Assembly (NCBI GenBank): GCA_049322335.1
Contig: JBMORL010000105.1
Location: 1-64,000 of the forward strand
DNA length: 64,000 nucleotides
Direction of reading: 5' to 3'
Origin: JBMORL01 sp049322335
Lineage (GTDB): Bacteria; Bacteroidota; Bacteroidia; Flavobacteriales_D; UBA2798
The translations under genes and the position numbers were made by a program. Within the stretch, counting starts at the first letter, position 1, and the number at the start of each line of letters is the position of its first letter. This document shows positions 17,250 through 25,291 of this stretch, one piece after another. Below the pieces are notes generated by a model that saw only the letters and a list, made by a program, of their open reading frames with translations, ran no database searches and was not told the origin of the DNA.

Positions 17250-18085
17250 AACAGTTGAGCATAATAATGTTTTTATTATTTAACGAATTAATCACCTCCG
17301 GACAAAAAATGCCATCCGATTATTTTGAAGAAGGTGTCAATTACTGGGAAAACGAAAACATAGACGAAGCATTGGCAAGTTTTAAATACATTGTTGCCTA
17401 TCATCCGCGAAACGAATTGTTTCCACGTGCGTTTTATAACATAGGAATAATTTATTTTAGAGAAAAACAATACGACAGTGCAACAACCATTTTTAAAACA
17501 ATATTAATTAACAATTTTAACGAGACAGAGGCCAGAGGCGGTGATATAATGTCTGATCCTTATATGAATTATAAATATTGGTCAGCCAACCTACTACACC
17601 AAATATACTATGATAAGCAGATGTATGATAGTTCACTTTATTATCTTTCGTTGTCGGATACCGCATACCCCTATCTTCACTTTTGCGGAAATGAATATTC
17701 AAGTTACACTGTTCAATTGGCAAAAAATTATTCGGATTTGTATGAAAAGTTAGGTGATTTAAGCAGCGCACGGAAAGCTTTGCTGAAAGAAATCTTTATT
17801 ACGGAACCCTATAATATTGTAATCATAGATGCACTTAAATATTTATACCAAAAAGAAACGAGTACAGAAAAAGCAATTGTAGAACTTGACAAATCACTTA
17901 AAAATATTTATTCAAAAAAGGAAAGAAGAGAAAACAACGAATACATTAGTTATTATTTCCGTTTTCAGGGGTCAGAAATAAAAATTCCGGATCATTTCTA
18001 TTACTATGATGATCATTTTAATAAAACCGAGGTTATTAAAAAAATAAAAGATACCGATTTCTATAAAATGATTCGTGACTTATAG
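17246..18085 (+). CDS. TPR-containing secreted protein of unknown function
   Basis: This 279-residue protein has a probable signal peptide (MKQLSIIMFLLFNELITSGQ). It then has tetratricopeptide-like helical pairs at about residues 25-110 (YWENENIDEALASFKYIVAY, AFYNIGIIYFREKQYDSATT) and further degenerate repeats to about 220. The C-terminal ~50 residues are Tyr- and Lys-rich, with no known domain. It overlaps the preceding unknown secreted gene by 4 bp (ATGA), implying coupled translation and joint function. TPR proteins scaffold protein-protein contacts, so this may hold the 15651 product. Base composition is A+T-rich like its partner. Confidence 0.7.
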   Translation: MKQLSIIMFLLFNELITSGQKMPSDYFEEGVNYWENENIDEALASFKYIVAYHPRNELFPRAFYNIGIIYFREKQYDSATTIFKTILINNFNETEARGGDIMSDPYMNYKYWSANLLHQIYYDKQMYDSSLYYLSLSDTAYPYLHFCGNEYSSYTVQLAKNYSDLYEKLGDLSSARKALLKEIFITEPYNIVIIDALKYLYQKETSTEKAIVELDKSLKNIYSKKERRENNEYISYYFRFQGSEIKIPDHFYYYDDHFNKTEVIKKIKDTDFYKMIRDL

Positions 18086-18155
18086 CCATACGGAAGAGCT
18101 TTAGCCGTGATTTTTCCACGCAAAACCAACCCGCTCTTACCGATATCCTGAAAAA

Positions 18156-18542
18156 TCAGGCCGCAATCTTACTATGTCTCCTCAAATCGCGTGCAAAGCG
18201 GCTGATGATTTCCTGTTCCCTGATGGAAACCGGTGGAAAATGCTCGGCTATTTTGTAGATGATGTCGAGAAATTCCCACTTTAATGCGGGTGTAAGTTTG
18301 TGGTGGCCCAGTTCGATAGCATCAATTCCCCATTGATAAGCGGTTTCAAATTCCACATGCTCTTTTTCAAGGATCTGGAAAATAATATCCGAATAGTCGA
18401 AATCGCTGTCAACACGGGCAATTTCTTCTTTCATCAGGCGGTGAAAAATCTGCTTTTCACTTTCCTGCAGCTTTCCATCGGCTTGTGCAACGGCATAGGC
18501 GATATGGCCCAGTCCGTAAAATAAATGTTGTTTGGCATCCAT
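18156..18542 (-). CDS. TerB-like helical protein
   Basis: This 128-residue all-helical protein contains IAYAVAQADGKLQESEKQIF near its N-terminus. That A-x-A-D-G-x-x-x-x-x-E pattern is typical of the TerB/DjlA-N-like superfamily (tellurite-resistance-associated, probable metal-binding helical domain). The C-terminus is basic (RFARDLRRHSKIAA). No transmembrane segment or J-domain is present. The gene stands alone. Upstream it has an exact TAnnTTTG box and two CRP/FNR-type dyads (see 18562-18604), which suggests regulated expression. The function is unknown. Confidence 0.6.
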   Translation of the reverse strand: MDAKQHLFYGLGHIAYAVAQADGKLQESEKQIFHRLMKEEIARVDSDFDYSDIIFQILEKEHVEFETAYQWGIDAIELGHHKLTPALKWEFLDIIYKIAEHFPPVSIREQEIISRFARDLRRHSKIAA

Positions 18543-18561
18543 GGCATTGAATTTTATACTT

Positions 18562-18604
18562 CAAAATTACCCCGGATGATTTTTATCAGAACTGACCCCG
18601 GTCA
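18562..18604 (-). promoter_or_regulatory. promoter box with two CRP/FNR-type dyads
   Basis: On the minus strand TAATTTTG (plus 18562-18569) is an exact TAnnTTTG box for the TerB-like gene. Just upstream are TGATTTTTATCA (18577-18588) and TGACCCCGGTCA (18593-18604), both of the form TGAn-N4-nTCA used by CRP/FNR-family regulators. The second is centred roughly 41-42 nt upstream of the start site expected from the box, a classic activator position. The first would overlap the core promoter. The dyads are seen; regulator identity and effect are inference. Confidence 0.45.
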
Positions 18605-18729
18605 TTCAAAACAACGACCTTTATCACATCCATTTTTTTAACACTGCCTCACACAATCAGAACATTGGGTTGTTCATTTTGCTTTTTTGCAGGTGAAAAG
18701 AGCGAAGCTTAAACAAGTATATTTGGGCA

Positions 18730-19350
18730 ATGAAATATTCCTCCAAACTCATTGAAGATGCTGTTGAACAGTTTGCCTCGCTGCCGGGTGTAGGCCGAAG
18801 GTCGGCTTTGCGGCTGGTGCTGAGTTTACTGAAACGCGACCCTGCCGATATACAGAAATTCTCGCTGGCTTTGCAGCAATTATCTTCCCGTCTCACCTAT
18901 TGTCATTCCTGTCATAATATCTCCGACACCAGCACCTGTTCCATTTGTGCCAACCCGCGAAGGGATCGTTCATTGCTTTGCGTAGTGGAAGATATCAGGG
19001 ATGTGATGGCACTTGAAAACACCCAACATTACAACGGCCTCTATCATGTTTTGGGAGGCATTATTTCTCCTATTGACGGCATCGGCCCCAACGACCTCAA
19101 TATTGCCTCGCTGATGGAAAAAGCAAAAAGCGGGGAAGTGAAAGAGATTATTTTCGCCCTTAATTCGGGCATGGAAGGCGAAACCACCAATTTTTACCTC
19201 TATCGAAAACTCAGGGATTTTCCGCTGGTATTTTCCAATATCGCCCGCGGTATTGCCATTGGCGATGAACTGGAATATGCCGATGAAGTAACCCTGGGCC
19301 GCTCTATCGTTCACCGGATTCCATTCGAAAGCACTTTTCAGAACAAATAA
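18730..19350 (+). CDS. recR: recombination mediator RecR
   Basis: This 206-residue protein has the complete RecR layout: an N-terminal helix-hairpin-helix with QFASLPGVGRRSALRLVLSL, a four-cysteine zinc motif at about residues 57-72 (CHSCHNISDTSTCSIC), then a Toprim domain starting CVVEDIRDVMALE and GGIISPIDGIGP. RecR works with RecF and RecO to load RecA on gapped single-stranded DNA. Length is normal. A TATATTTG box (18718-18725) ends 4 nt before the ATG, so the message may be nearly leaderless. Confidence 0.96.
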   Translation: MKYSSKLIEDAVEQFASLPGVGRRSALRLVLSLLKRDPADIQKFSLALQQLSSRLTYCHSCHNISDTSTCSICANPRRDRSLLCVVEDIRDVMALENTQHYNGLYHVLGGIISPIDGIGPNDLNIASLMEKAKSGEVKEIIFALNSGMEGETTNFYLYRKLRDFPLVFSNIARGIAIGDELEYADEVTLGRSIVHRIPFESTFQNK

Positions 19351-19403
19351 ATTCCGGTGTGCCATAATATTTGCAATTTAGCAGGCGTTTGTTGTAAACC
19401 GTC

Positions 19404-21350
19404 TTGAAATTATCCGTTATCATAGTCAATTACAATGTCGAGTATTTTCTCGAGCAATGCCTGCATTCGGTATTCAGTGCACTGAAAAAAACCGATGGCG
19501 AAGTGTGGGTGGTGGATAATAATTCCATTGACGGATCGTGCCGGATGGTGAAAGAAAAATTTCCTTCCGTTCACCTGGTGGAAAACAAATTCAACGCAGG
19601 TTTTTCAAAAGCCAACAACCAGGCCATCAAACTGGCAAAAGGCGAATATATCCTTCTGCTCAATCCCGATACAGTTGTGGAAGAAGATACTTTTGAAAAA
19701 GTGGTGAAGTTTATGGACGAACATCCCGATGCAGGCGGACTGGGAGTGAAAATGATTGACGGAAAAGGAAATTTTTTGCCTGAATCAAAACGCGGATTAC
19801 CCACTCCATCTGTCGCTTTTTATAAAATTTTCGGTATCTCTGCCCTCTTCCCGAAATCAAAACGGTTCGGGAAATACCATCTTGGATATCTCGACAAAGA
19901 CAAAACCCACGAAATAGAAATCCTTTCGGGTGCCTTTATGCTGATGAGAAAACCGGCACTCGATAAAACCGGACTGCTGGATGAAGCATTTTTTATGTAT
20001 GGAGAAGATATTGATTTGTCGTGGCGTATTATCAAAGCCGGTTACAAAAATTATTATTTTCCCGAAACACGCATTATTCATTATAAAGGCGAAAGCACCA
20101 AAAAAAGCAGCGTGAATTATGTATTTGTATTCTATAATGCCATGGTGATATTTGCCAAAAAACATTTCTCCGAAAAAAACGCAAAAACATTTTCTTTTCT
20201 CATCAATCTCGCTATCTGGCTGCGGGCTTCCGTAGCTATTTTAAACCGCTTCTTCAAACGCATTTTTATTCCCGCAACCGATTTCCTTCTGGTACTCGGT
20301 GGACTTTATTTTATCAGCCTCCAATACCAGGAACTGAAAGAACTGATCTTTCCTTCGGAAGTACTCAAAATTGCCCTGCCTGCCTACACGCTTACCTGGA
20401 TTTTGTCGGTTTGGCTAAGCGGGGGATACGATAAACCGGTGAAATTATTCCGCATCATCCGTGGACTACTGGCCGGAACAGCACTTATCCTGATGGTGTA
20501 TGGATTGCTTCCAAAAGAATACCAGTTTTCCAGGGTATTTATCCTTTTGGGAGCTTCCTGGTCTATTGTTATTTTTATGCTTTCGCGGCTGCTGCTGCAC
20601 CTTTCGGGATGGAAAGAATACCATTTGGGAAAATCAAAAAACAAACGTTTTCTTATTTGCGGAAAAGCAGACGAAGCCGACCGGGTAGCTACCCTGCTGA
20701 AACAAACCCACCATATGGATGCCGAAGTAGTTTACCTGAATCCCGAGCCTATTGGAAAAACCGAACGTTTTGCAGGAGACATCACCCAGGTGAATGAAGT
20801 AGTAGACATTTTAAAGATCAATGAAATTATTTTCTGTGCACGCGATAACAGCGCCCAGCAGATTATCGATATCATGTCGAAAACTGAAAACAAAAAGATC
20901 GATTTTAAAATCGCACAACCCGAAAGTCTTTATCTTATCGGCAGCAACTCCATCGATACTTCGGGCGACATTTATATGCTGGACATAAATTCCATTACCA
21001 GCCAGCGTAATAAACGCAACAAGCGCATAGCCGATATAACGGTTTCGGTGCTGCTGCTTGTTTTATTGCCCCTTCTTGTTTTTTTACGCAGCTATCGCAA
21101 AATTCTCAGCGGATTACCTTTTGTGCTGGCCGGAAAAAAAACGCTGGTGGGATATTCGCTGGACAATCCTTCTGCTTATCGCCTTCCCCGAATCAAAAAA
21201 GGGCTTATCAATACCTCTTCCACCACCGGGCAAACCCTGGCTCCTGAAGAAATCATGAAAAAACTGGATATTATTTATGCCAAAGATTACCGCATGGCCA
21301 CAGACATACGGATTATCCTTGCTTTTCTCACCGGAAAAAAACGTTTTTGA
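19404..21350 (+). CDS. family 2 glycosyltransferase fused to a membrane sugar-transferase-like region
   Basis: This is a 648-residue protein. The start is TTG, because MKLSVIIVNYNVEYFLEQCL is the standard GT2 N-terminus and no ATG precedes it. Residues 1-~270 form a GT-A glycosyltransferase (VVDNNSIDGS, LLNPDTVV with the DxD-like site, GAFMLMRKPAL, GEDIDLSWR). The C-terminal half has several membrane helices (about 285-400), a soluble Rossmann-like segment (KRFLICGKADEADRVATLLK) and a tail. That tail resembles polyprenyl-phosphate sugar transferases (NKRIADITVSVLLLVLLPLL, DYRMATDIRII) but lacks their catalytic core. The protein probably adds sugars to a surface glycan at the inner membrane. 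Confidence 0.82.
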   Translation: MKLSVIIVNYNVEYFLEQCLHSVFSALKKTDGEVWVVDNNSIDGSCRMVKEKFPSVHLVENKFNAGFSKANNQAIKLAKGEYILLLNPDTVVEEDTFEKVVKFMDEHPDAGGLGVKMIDGKGNFLPESKRGLPTPSVAFYKIFGISALFPKSKRFGKYHLGYLDKDKTHEIEILSGAFMLMRKPALDKTGLLDEAFFMYGEDIDLSWRIIKAGYKNYYFPETRIIHYKGESTKKSSVNYVFVFYNAMVIFAKKHFSEKNAKTFSFLINLAIWLRASVAILNRFFKRIFIPATDFLLVLGGLYFISLQYQELKELIFPSEVLKIALPAYTLTWILSVWLSGGYDKPVKLFRIIRGLLAGTALILMVYGLLPKEYQFSRVFILLGASWSIVIFMLSRLLLHLSGWKEYHLGKSKNKRFLICGKADEADRVATLLKQTHHMDAEVVYLNPEPIGKTERFAGDITQVNEVVDILKINEIIFCARDNSAQQIIDIMSKTENKKIDFKIAQPESLYLIGSNSIDTSGDIYMLDINSITSQRNKRNKRIADITVSVLLLVLLPLLVFLRSYRKILSGLPFVLAGKKTLVGYSLDNPSAYRLPRIKKGLINTSSTTGQTLAPEEIMKKLDIIYAKDYRMATDIRIILAFLTGKKRF

Positions 21351-21400
21351 GTATCCAAAAAATTACTACCTTGTCCGTGTTAAAACAAAGCGGCAGGGTA

Positions 21401-21430
21401 TTGCCTGTACCAATAAAAAAACTATTTTTG
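21401..21430 (+). promoter_or_regulatory. Bacteroidota-type promoter of the E2 gene
   Basis: TTG (21401-21403) is followed, after exactly 19 nt, by TATTTTTG (21423-21430). This matches the -33/-7 consensus of the Bacteroidota primary sigma factor. The ATG is at 21465, giving a leader of about 25-30 nt. Confidence 0.65.
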
Positions 21431-21464
21431 TAGCTTCTCAAAAAAGCAGGAAAACAAAGGGAAA

Positions 21465-22811
21465 ATGGCACAGATTGAAGTTTTACTTCCGAAAATGGGT
21501 GAAAGTGTGGCTGAAGCTACCATTATCAAATGGCTGAAAAATGAAGGCGATCGCATTGAAATGGACGAACCCATCATCGAAATTGCAACCGACAAAGTAG
21601 ATTCTGAAGTACCCGCACCCAACGCTGGAATTTTGGTAAAACGCCTTTGTAATGAGGGAGATGTAGTACAGGTAGGAAAACCCATTTGCCTGATTGCTGA
21701 TGAAGCTGCTGCCAAATCTGAAAAACCCGCAGACACCCCAAAAACAGATGTAAAACCACTGGTTTCCAATGGGAACGGTAACGGAAACGGACATTCCATC
21801 TCTGCCGCTGTTATTTCCAATGGTAACGTGCAAAAAGAACTGGTTAAAAACGGGCCTTCCGGGAAATTTTATTCGCCCCTGGTACGTACCATTGCACAAA
21901 CTGAGGGAGTTACCATCGAAGAACTGGAAACCATACCCGGTTCAGGTATGCACGGAAGGGTGACCAAAAAAGATATTTTGAATTATCTGCCCAACAAGGG
22001 TAAGAATGCCGGAGGAGCTATCAGCTCGCCCAAAATCGAAGTAAAATCACAATCCCCGGCTCAGAAAGAGATAGCCAAACCACAGGTATTTGCCAACAAT
22101 GGTGATGAAATCATTGAGATGGACCGAATGAGAAAACTCATTGCCGACCACATGGTGATGTCAAAGCACACCTCTCCGCATGTTACTTCATTCGTGGAGG
22201 CCGATGTAACCAACCTGGTGATGTGGAGAGAAAAAGTGAAAAAAGATTTCGAAAAGCGTGAAAAGGAAAAACTCACTTTCACCCCGCTTTTTGTAGAAGC
22301 TGTTGTTAAGGCCATTAAAGATATGCCCATGGTGAATGTTTCGGTGGATGCCGAATACCGCATCATCAAACGCAAAGACATCAACATCGGGATGGCCACC
22401 GCCCTTCCTTCGGGTAACCTCATCGTTCCCGTGATAAGAAATGCCGACCGTATGAACCTGCTCGGGTTAACCGCTACTGTAAACGACCTGGCCAACCGCG
22501 CCCGTAACAACCAGCTGAAACCTGACGAAATACAAGGCGGCACTTACACCATTTCCAATGTTGGAACTTTTGGAAACGTGATGGGAACACCCATTATCAA
22601 CCAGCCACAGGTTGCCATTCTTGCACTGGGAGCTATACGTAAAAAACCTGCTGTGATAGAAACTCCTTTCGGGGATACTATCGGCATTAGACATATGATG
22701 TTTCTTTCCCACTCTTACGACCACCGCGTAGTTGACGGTGCGCTGGGAGGAACTTTCGTTAGAAAAGTGGCCGATTACCTTGAACAATTTGATATTAACC
22801 GCGAAATCTAA
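21465..22811 (+). CDS. 2-oxo acid dehydrogenase E2 (dihydrolipoamide acyltransferase)
   Basis: This 448-residue protein has an N-terminal lipoyl domain (about 1-80) whose lipoylated Lys lies in IATDKVDSEVPAP at about residue 43. An Asn/Gly-rich linker follows, then an E3/E1-binding domain (about 125-165, SPLVRTIAQTEGVTIEEL) and a C-terminal catalytic domain (about 205-448) with the active-site His in SYDHRVVDG near residue 419. E2 transfers acyl groups from E1 to CoA. The DKVDSE lipoyl motif and domain order fit the branched-chain or a generic 2-oxo acid complex better than succinyl-type E2, but the substrate is not certain because no E1 or E3 gene is nearby. A clear promoter precedes it. Confidence 0.9.
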   Translation: MAQIEVLLPKMGESVAEATIIKWLKNEGDRIEMDEPIIEIATDKVDSEVPAPNAGILVKRLCNEGDVVQVGKPICLIADEAAAKSEKPADTPKTDVKPLVSNGNGNGNGHSISAAVISNGNVQKELVKNGPSGKFYSPLVRTIAQTEGVTIEELETIPGSGMHGRVTKKDILNYLPNKGKNAGGAISSPKIEVKSQSPAQKEIAKPQVFANNGDEIIEMDRMRKLIADHMVMSKHTSPHVTSFVEADVTNLVMWREKVKKDFEKREKEKLTFTPLFVEAVVKAIKDMPMVNVSVDAEYRIIKRKDINIGMATALPSGNLIVPVIRNADRMNLLGLTATVNDLANRARNNQLKPDEIQGGTYTISNVGTFGNVMGTPIINQPQVAILALGAIRKKPAVIETPFGDTIGIRHMMFLSHSYDHRVVDGALGGTFVRKVADYLEQFDINREI

Positions 22812-22831
22812 ATCATCAGCACACCCACACA

Positions 22832-25207
22832 ATGAAGATAAAACTATTTTTCCTGTTCGCGTTCCTGTTTGCATTGACATTACGTCCGATGGCTCAGCCG
22901 GGCGATGATGCGTTGAAAAACGCTACTCTTGACCAGAAATTCGATGCGGCTATTCAGTTGATGGAACTCAAACAGTATTACCAGGCTTCTCTTATCTGGA
23001 AAAATATTCTCAGTGAATTTCCCGATAACACCAATTATAACTACCAGGCCGGTATTTGCTTACTGAATGCCAATATCAACAAAAAACAGGCGCTGCCCTA
23101 TCTTGAAAAAGGCATTGGAAAAATTTCGAAGAACTATAACCCTTACGACCCATACGAAGACCGCACACCGGTAGATATTTATTTTTACCTGGGGCAAGCC
23201 TATCACCTTAACGGAAAATTCGATAAGGCCATTGAAATGTTTAACACTTATAAAGCGGAAGCAGGAAAAAAACATTTTTTACAGGAAAAAGTGGGCACCC
23301 AGATTGCATGGGCCAATAACGCCAAATTTGAAACCGAAAATCCGCGCCAGAAAAATTCAACGATTTACAACATAGGCGCAACGATAAACAGTTCTGCGGC
23401 CGATTACAGCCCCGTGTTATCACTGGATGAAAGATTATTGTTTTTCACCTCGCGCAGGTTGCGTGCCGACAGTTCTAACCTGAAACCGATTGCTTACATC
23501 GTTCCGCAGGACGGGCAGTTTTATGAAGATATTTATTATACCATCAACAACCGCGAGAACAACGAATGGAGTGAACCCAAACTGGCATCCCTGAGCGAAC
23601 TGAGGGAAAATGAAGCTACCATATCACTATCGGCTGACGGACTTCAGCTGTTCGTGTATCACGATGATGGCGACAACGGAAATATTTATTTTTCTGATTT
23701 TGCCGATACTGCTTTCGGTGATCTCCAGGATCTCGGGTCTGATATCAATACCGATTCATGGGAAACTCACGTTACACTTACTGCTGACGGAAATACGTTG
23801 TATTTTGTAAGCGACCGTCCGGGTGGTTTGGGCGGAAGAGACATTTACCGTTGCGTGAAGCTACCTAACGGGCAATGGAGTAAAGCACTAAACGTGGGAG
23901 CACCCATCAACACTCCCCAGGATGAAGACGCTCCTTTCATTTCTGCCGGTGGAAAATACCTTTACTTCAGTTCCAATTCGGATAAAAGTATGGGTGGATT
24001 TGATGTTTTTGTAAGTGAGTTTAAAGAGGACGGAACGTTTAATGAACCTACACCCATTGGAGTTCCTATCAATTCTACTGATGATGATGTGTTTTTCATT
24101 ACCAATGCTTCCGGAAAAAGAGGATACTTTTCTTCTTTCCGTGAAGATGGCCTCGGTGATAAAGATATCTATGTGATTGAAATGAATGATACGCTCATTG
24201 AAAGCATCGCTATCCTGAAAGGTTATATCATACCTCCGCGTGGCCAGAATCTTCCCGACAACCTGATGATTTACGCTACCGATCTTACCGAAGAAAGTGA
24301 ACCTGAAGAATTCAGGCCGCGCCCGTTGGATGGTTCGTATGTATTTGCATTAAAACCCTGTCACGAATACCTCATCGATTACCAGATTGACGGAACCACT
24401 TTCCATCAATACCAATTCCAGGTGCCTTGTGAAGCGGGTTATAACGAACTGGAAAAAATACTTAACCTTGACGACATCAAGCTTGGCCCCGATACTCCCG
24501 ATGTGGAACCCGAATACATCTGGCATGTACAGGTAAAAGGCCTGCCCGCCAACAAAGGAAACCTTACGGCCGATTATCTTGATGAAAAAGGAAATGTGAT
24601 CTATTCTGAGCCAATTGATGAAAGCGGAAACTTTACCTATCGTCCGTTAAAGAAAGATCAGTCATATATTTTTCAGATCAAAGCCGATGGCAAGCCACTT
24701 TGCGATGAGCTGGAAGTGGTGCTTCTCAACAATGAAAAAAATGTGATAGGTAAAACTATCCGGGATGAAAGATGTAAACTGATCTATCATAAAGACAAAG
24801 ACACTATCAAACCCGAGACTTTGCTAACGGCTAATCCTGTGGATTACGAGAAATATTACAAATACAACAAAAAAGGAATCACTTCAGACGACCGCAACTA
24901 TAAAAAATTAGTGGATGGAATTGCAAAACTGGTGAAGGCAAATGGCGTGGCTTATATTGAGATAGAATCCAGTGCTTCGAAAGTGCCTACCACTACTTTT
25001 AAAACCAACGAAAACCTGGCAAAACTGAGGCTGGATGATGCTAAGAATAAACTCATGGCCAACCTGAAAGCCAAAGGTGTAGATGTTTCAAAAGTGAAAA
25101 TTTCTTCCGAGACTTCGCTGGTGCTGGGACCCGAGTATAATGACGACTGGAAAGAGAACCAGGCCACCTACGAAAAGTACCAATACATCAGGATAAAAGC
25201 CCGTTAA
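22832..25207 (+). CDS. TPR-PD40 protein with degenerate OmpA-like C-terminus
   Basis: This 791-residue protein is of the PorE type. It has a signal peptide (LRPMAQ), TPRs at about 25-170, PD40 propeller blades at about 180-450 (GNTLYFVSDRPGGLGG, KYLYFSSNSDKSMGG) and one or two beta-sandwich repeats at about 455-650. The C-terminal ~120 residues look like an OmpA domain by length and position (ENLAKLRLDDAKNKLMANLK). However, the peptidoglycan-binding GHxD segment is replaced by IESSASKV, so meso-DAP binding is doubtful. It begins 20 nt after the E2 gene and may be co-transcribed with it. It is the first of three paralogues in a row. Confidence 0.85.
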   Translation: MKIKLFFLFAFLFALTLRPMAQPGDDALKNATLDQKFDAAIQLMELKQYYQASLIWKNILSEFPDNTNYNYQAGICLLNANINKKQALPYLEKGIGKISKNYNPYDPYEDRTPVDIYFYLGQAYHLNGKFDKAIEMFNTYKAEAGKKHFLQEKVGTQIAWANNAKFETENPRQKNSTIYNIGATINSSAADYSPVLSLDERLLFFTSRRLRADSSNLKPIAYIVPQDGQFYEDIYYTINNRENNEWSEPKLASLSELRENEATISLSADGLQLFVYHDDGDNGNIYFSDFADTAFGDLQDLGSDINTDSWETHVTLTADGNTLYFVSDRPGGLGGRDIYRCVKLPNGQWSKALNVGAPINTPQDEDAPFISAGGKYLYFSSNSDKSMGGFDVFVSEFKEDGTFNEPTPIGVPINSTDDDVFFITNASGKRGYFSSFREDGLGDKDIYVIEMNDTLIESIAILKGYIIPPRGQNLPDNLMIYATDLTEESEPEEFRPRPLDGSYVFALKPCHEYLIDYQIDGTTFHQYQFQVPCEAGYNELEKILNLDDIKLGPDTPDVEPEYIWHVQVKGLPANKGNLTADYLDEKGNVIYSEPIDESGNFTYRPLKKDQSYIFQIKADGKPLCDELEVVLLNNEKNVIGKTIRDERCKLIYHKDKDTIKPETLLTANPVDYEKYYKYNKKGITSDDRNYKKLVDGIAKLVKANGVAYIEIESSASKVPTTTFKTNENLAKLRLDDAKNKLMANLKAKGVDVSKVKISSETSLVLGPEYNDDWKENQATYEKYQYIRIKAR

Positions 25208-25267
25208 TTAACATTGAACTGTTTAATAATCACGGTTTAGTGCTTTAAGCAGCGTATTTCATTTAAG

Positions 25268-25275
25268 TAGTTTTG
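25268..25275 (+). promoter_or_regulatory. TAnnTTTG box before the second PD40 gene
   Basis: TAGTTTTG matches the Bacteroidota -7 consensus and ends 16 nt before the ATG at 25292. The -33 region (CTTTAA) is a poor match to TTG. Confidence 0.4.
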
Positions 25276-25291
25276 AAAAACCCAAAAAAAA

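Noticed and set aside
18147..18160. CCTGAAAAATCAGG hairpin as a terminator between convergent genes
   Set aside because: The stem is only 5 bp, overlaps the stop codon of the TerB-like gene and has no T-run.
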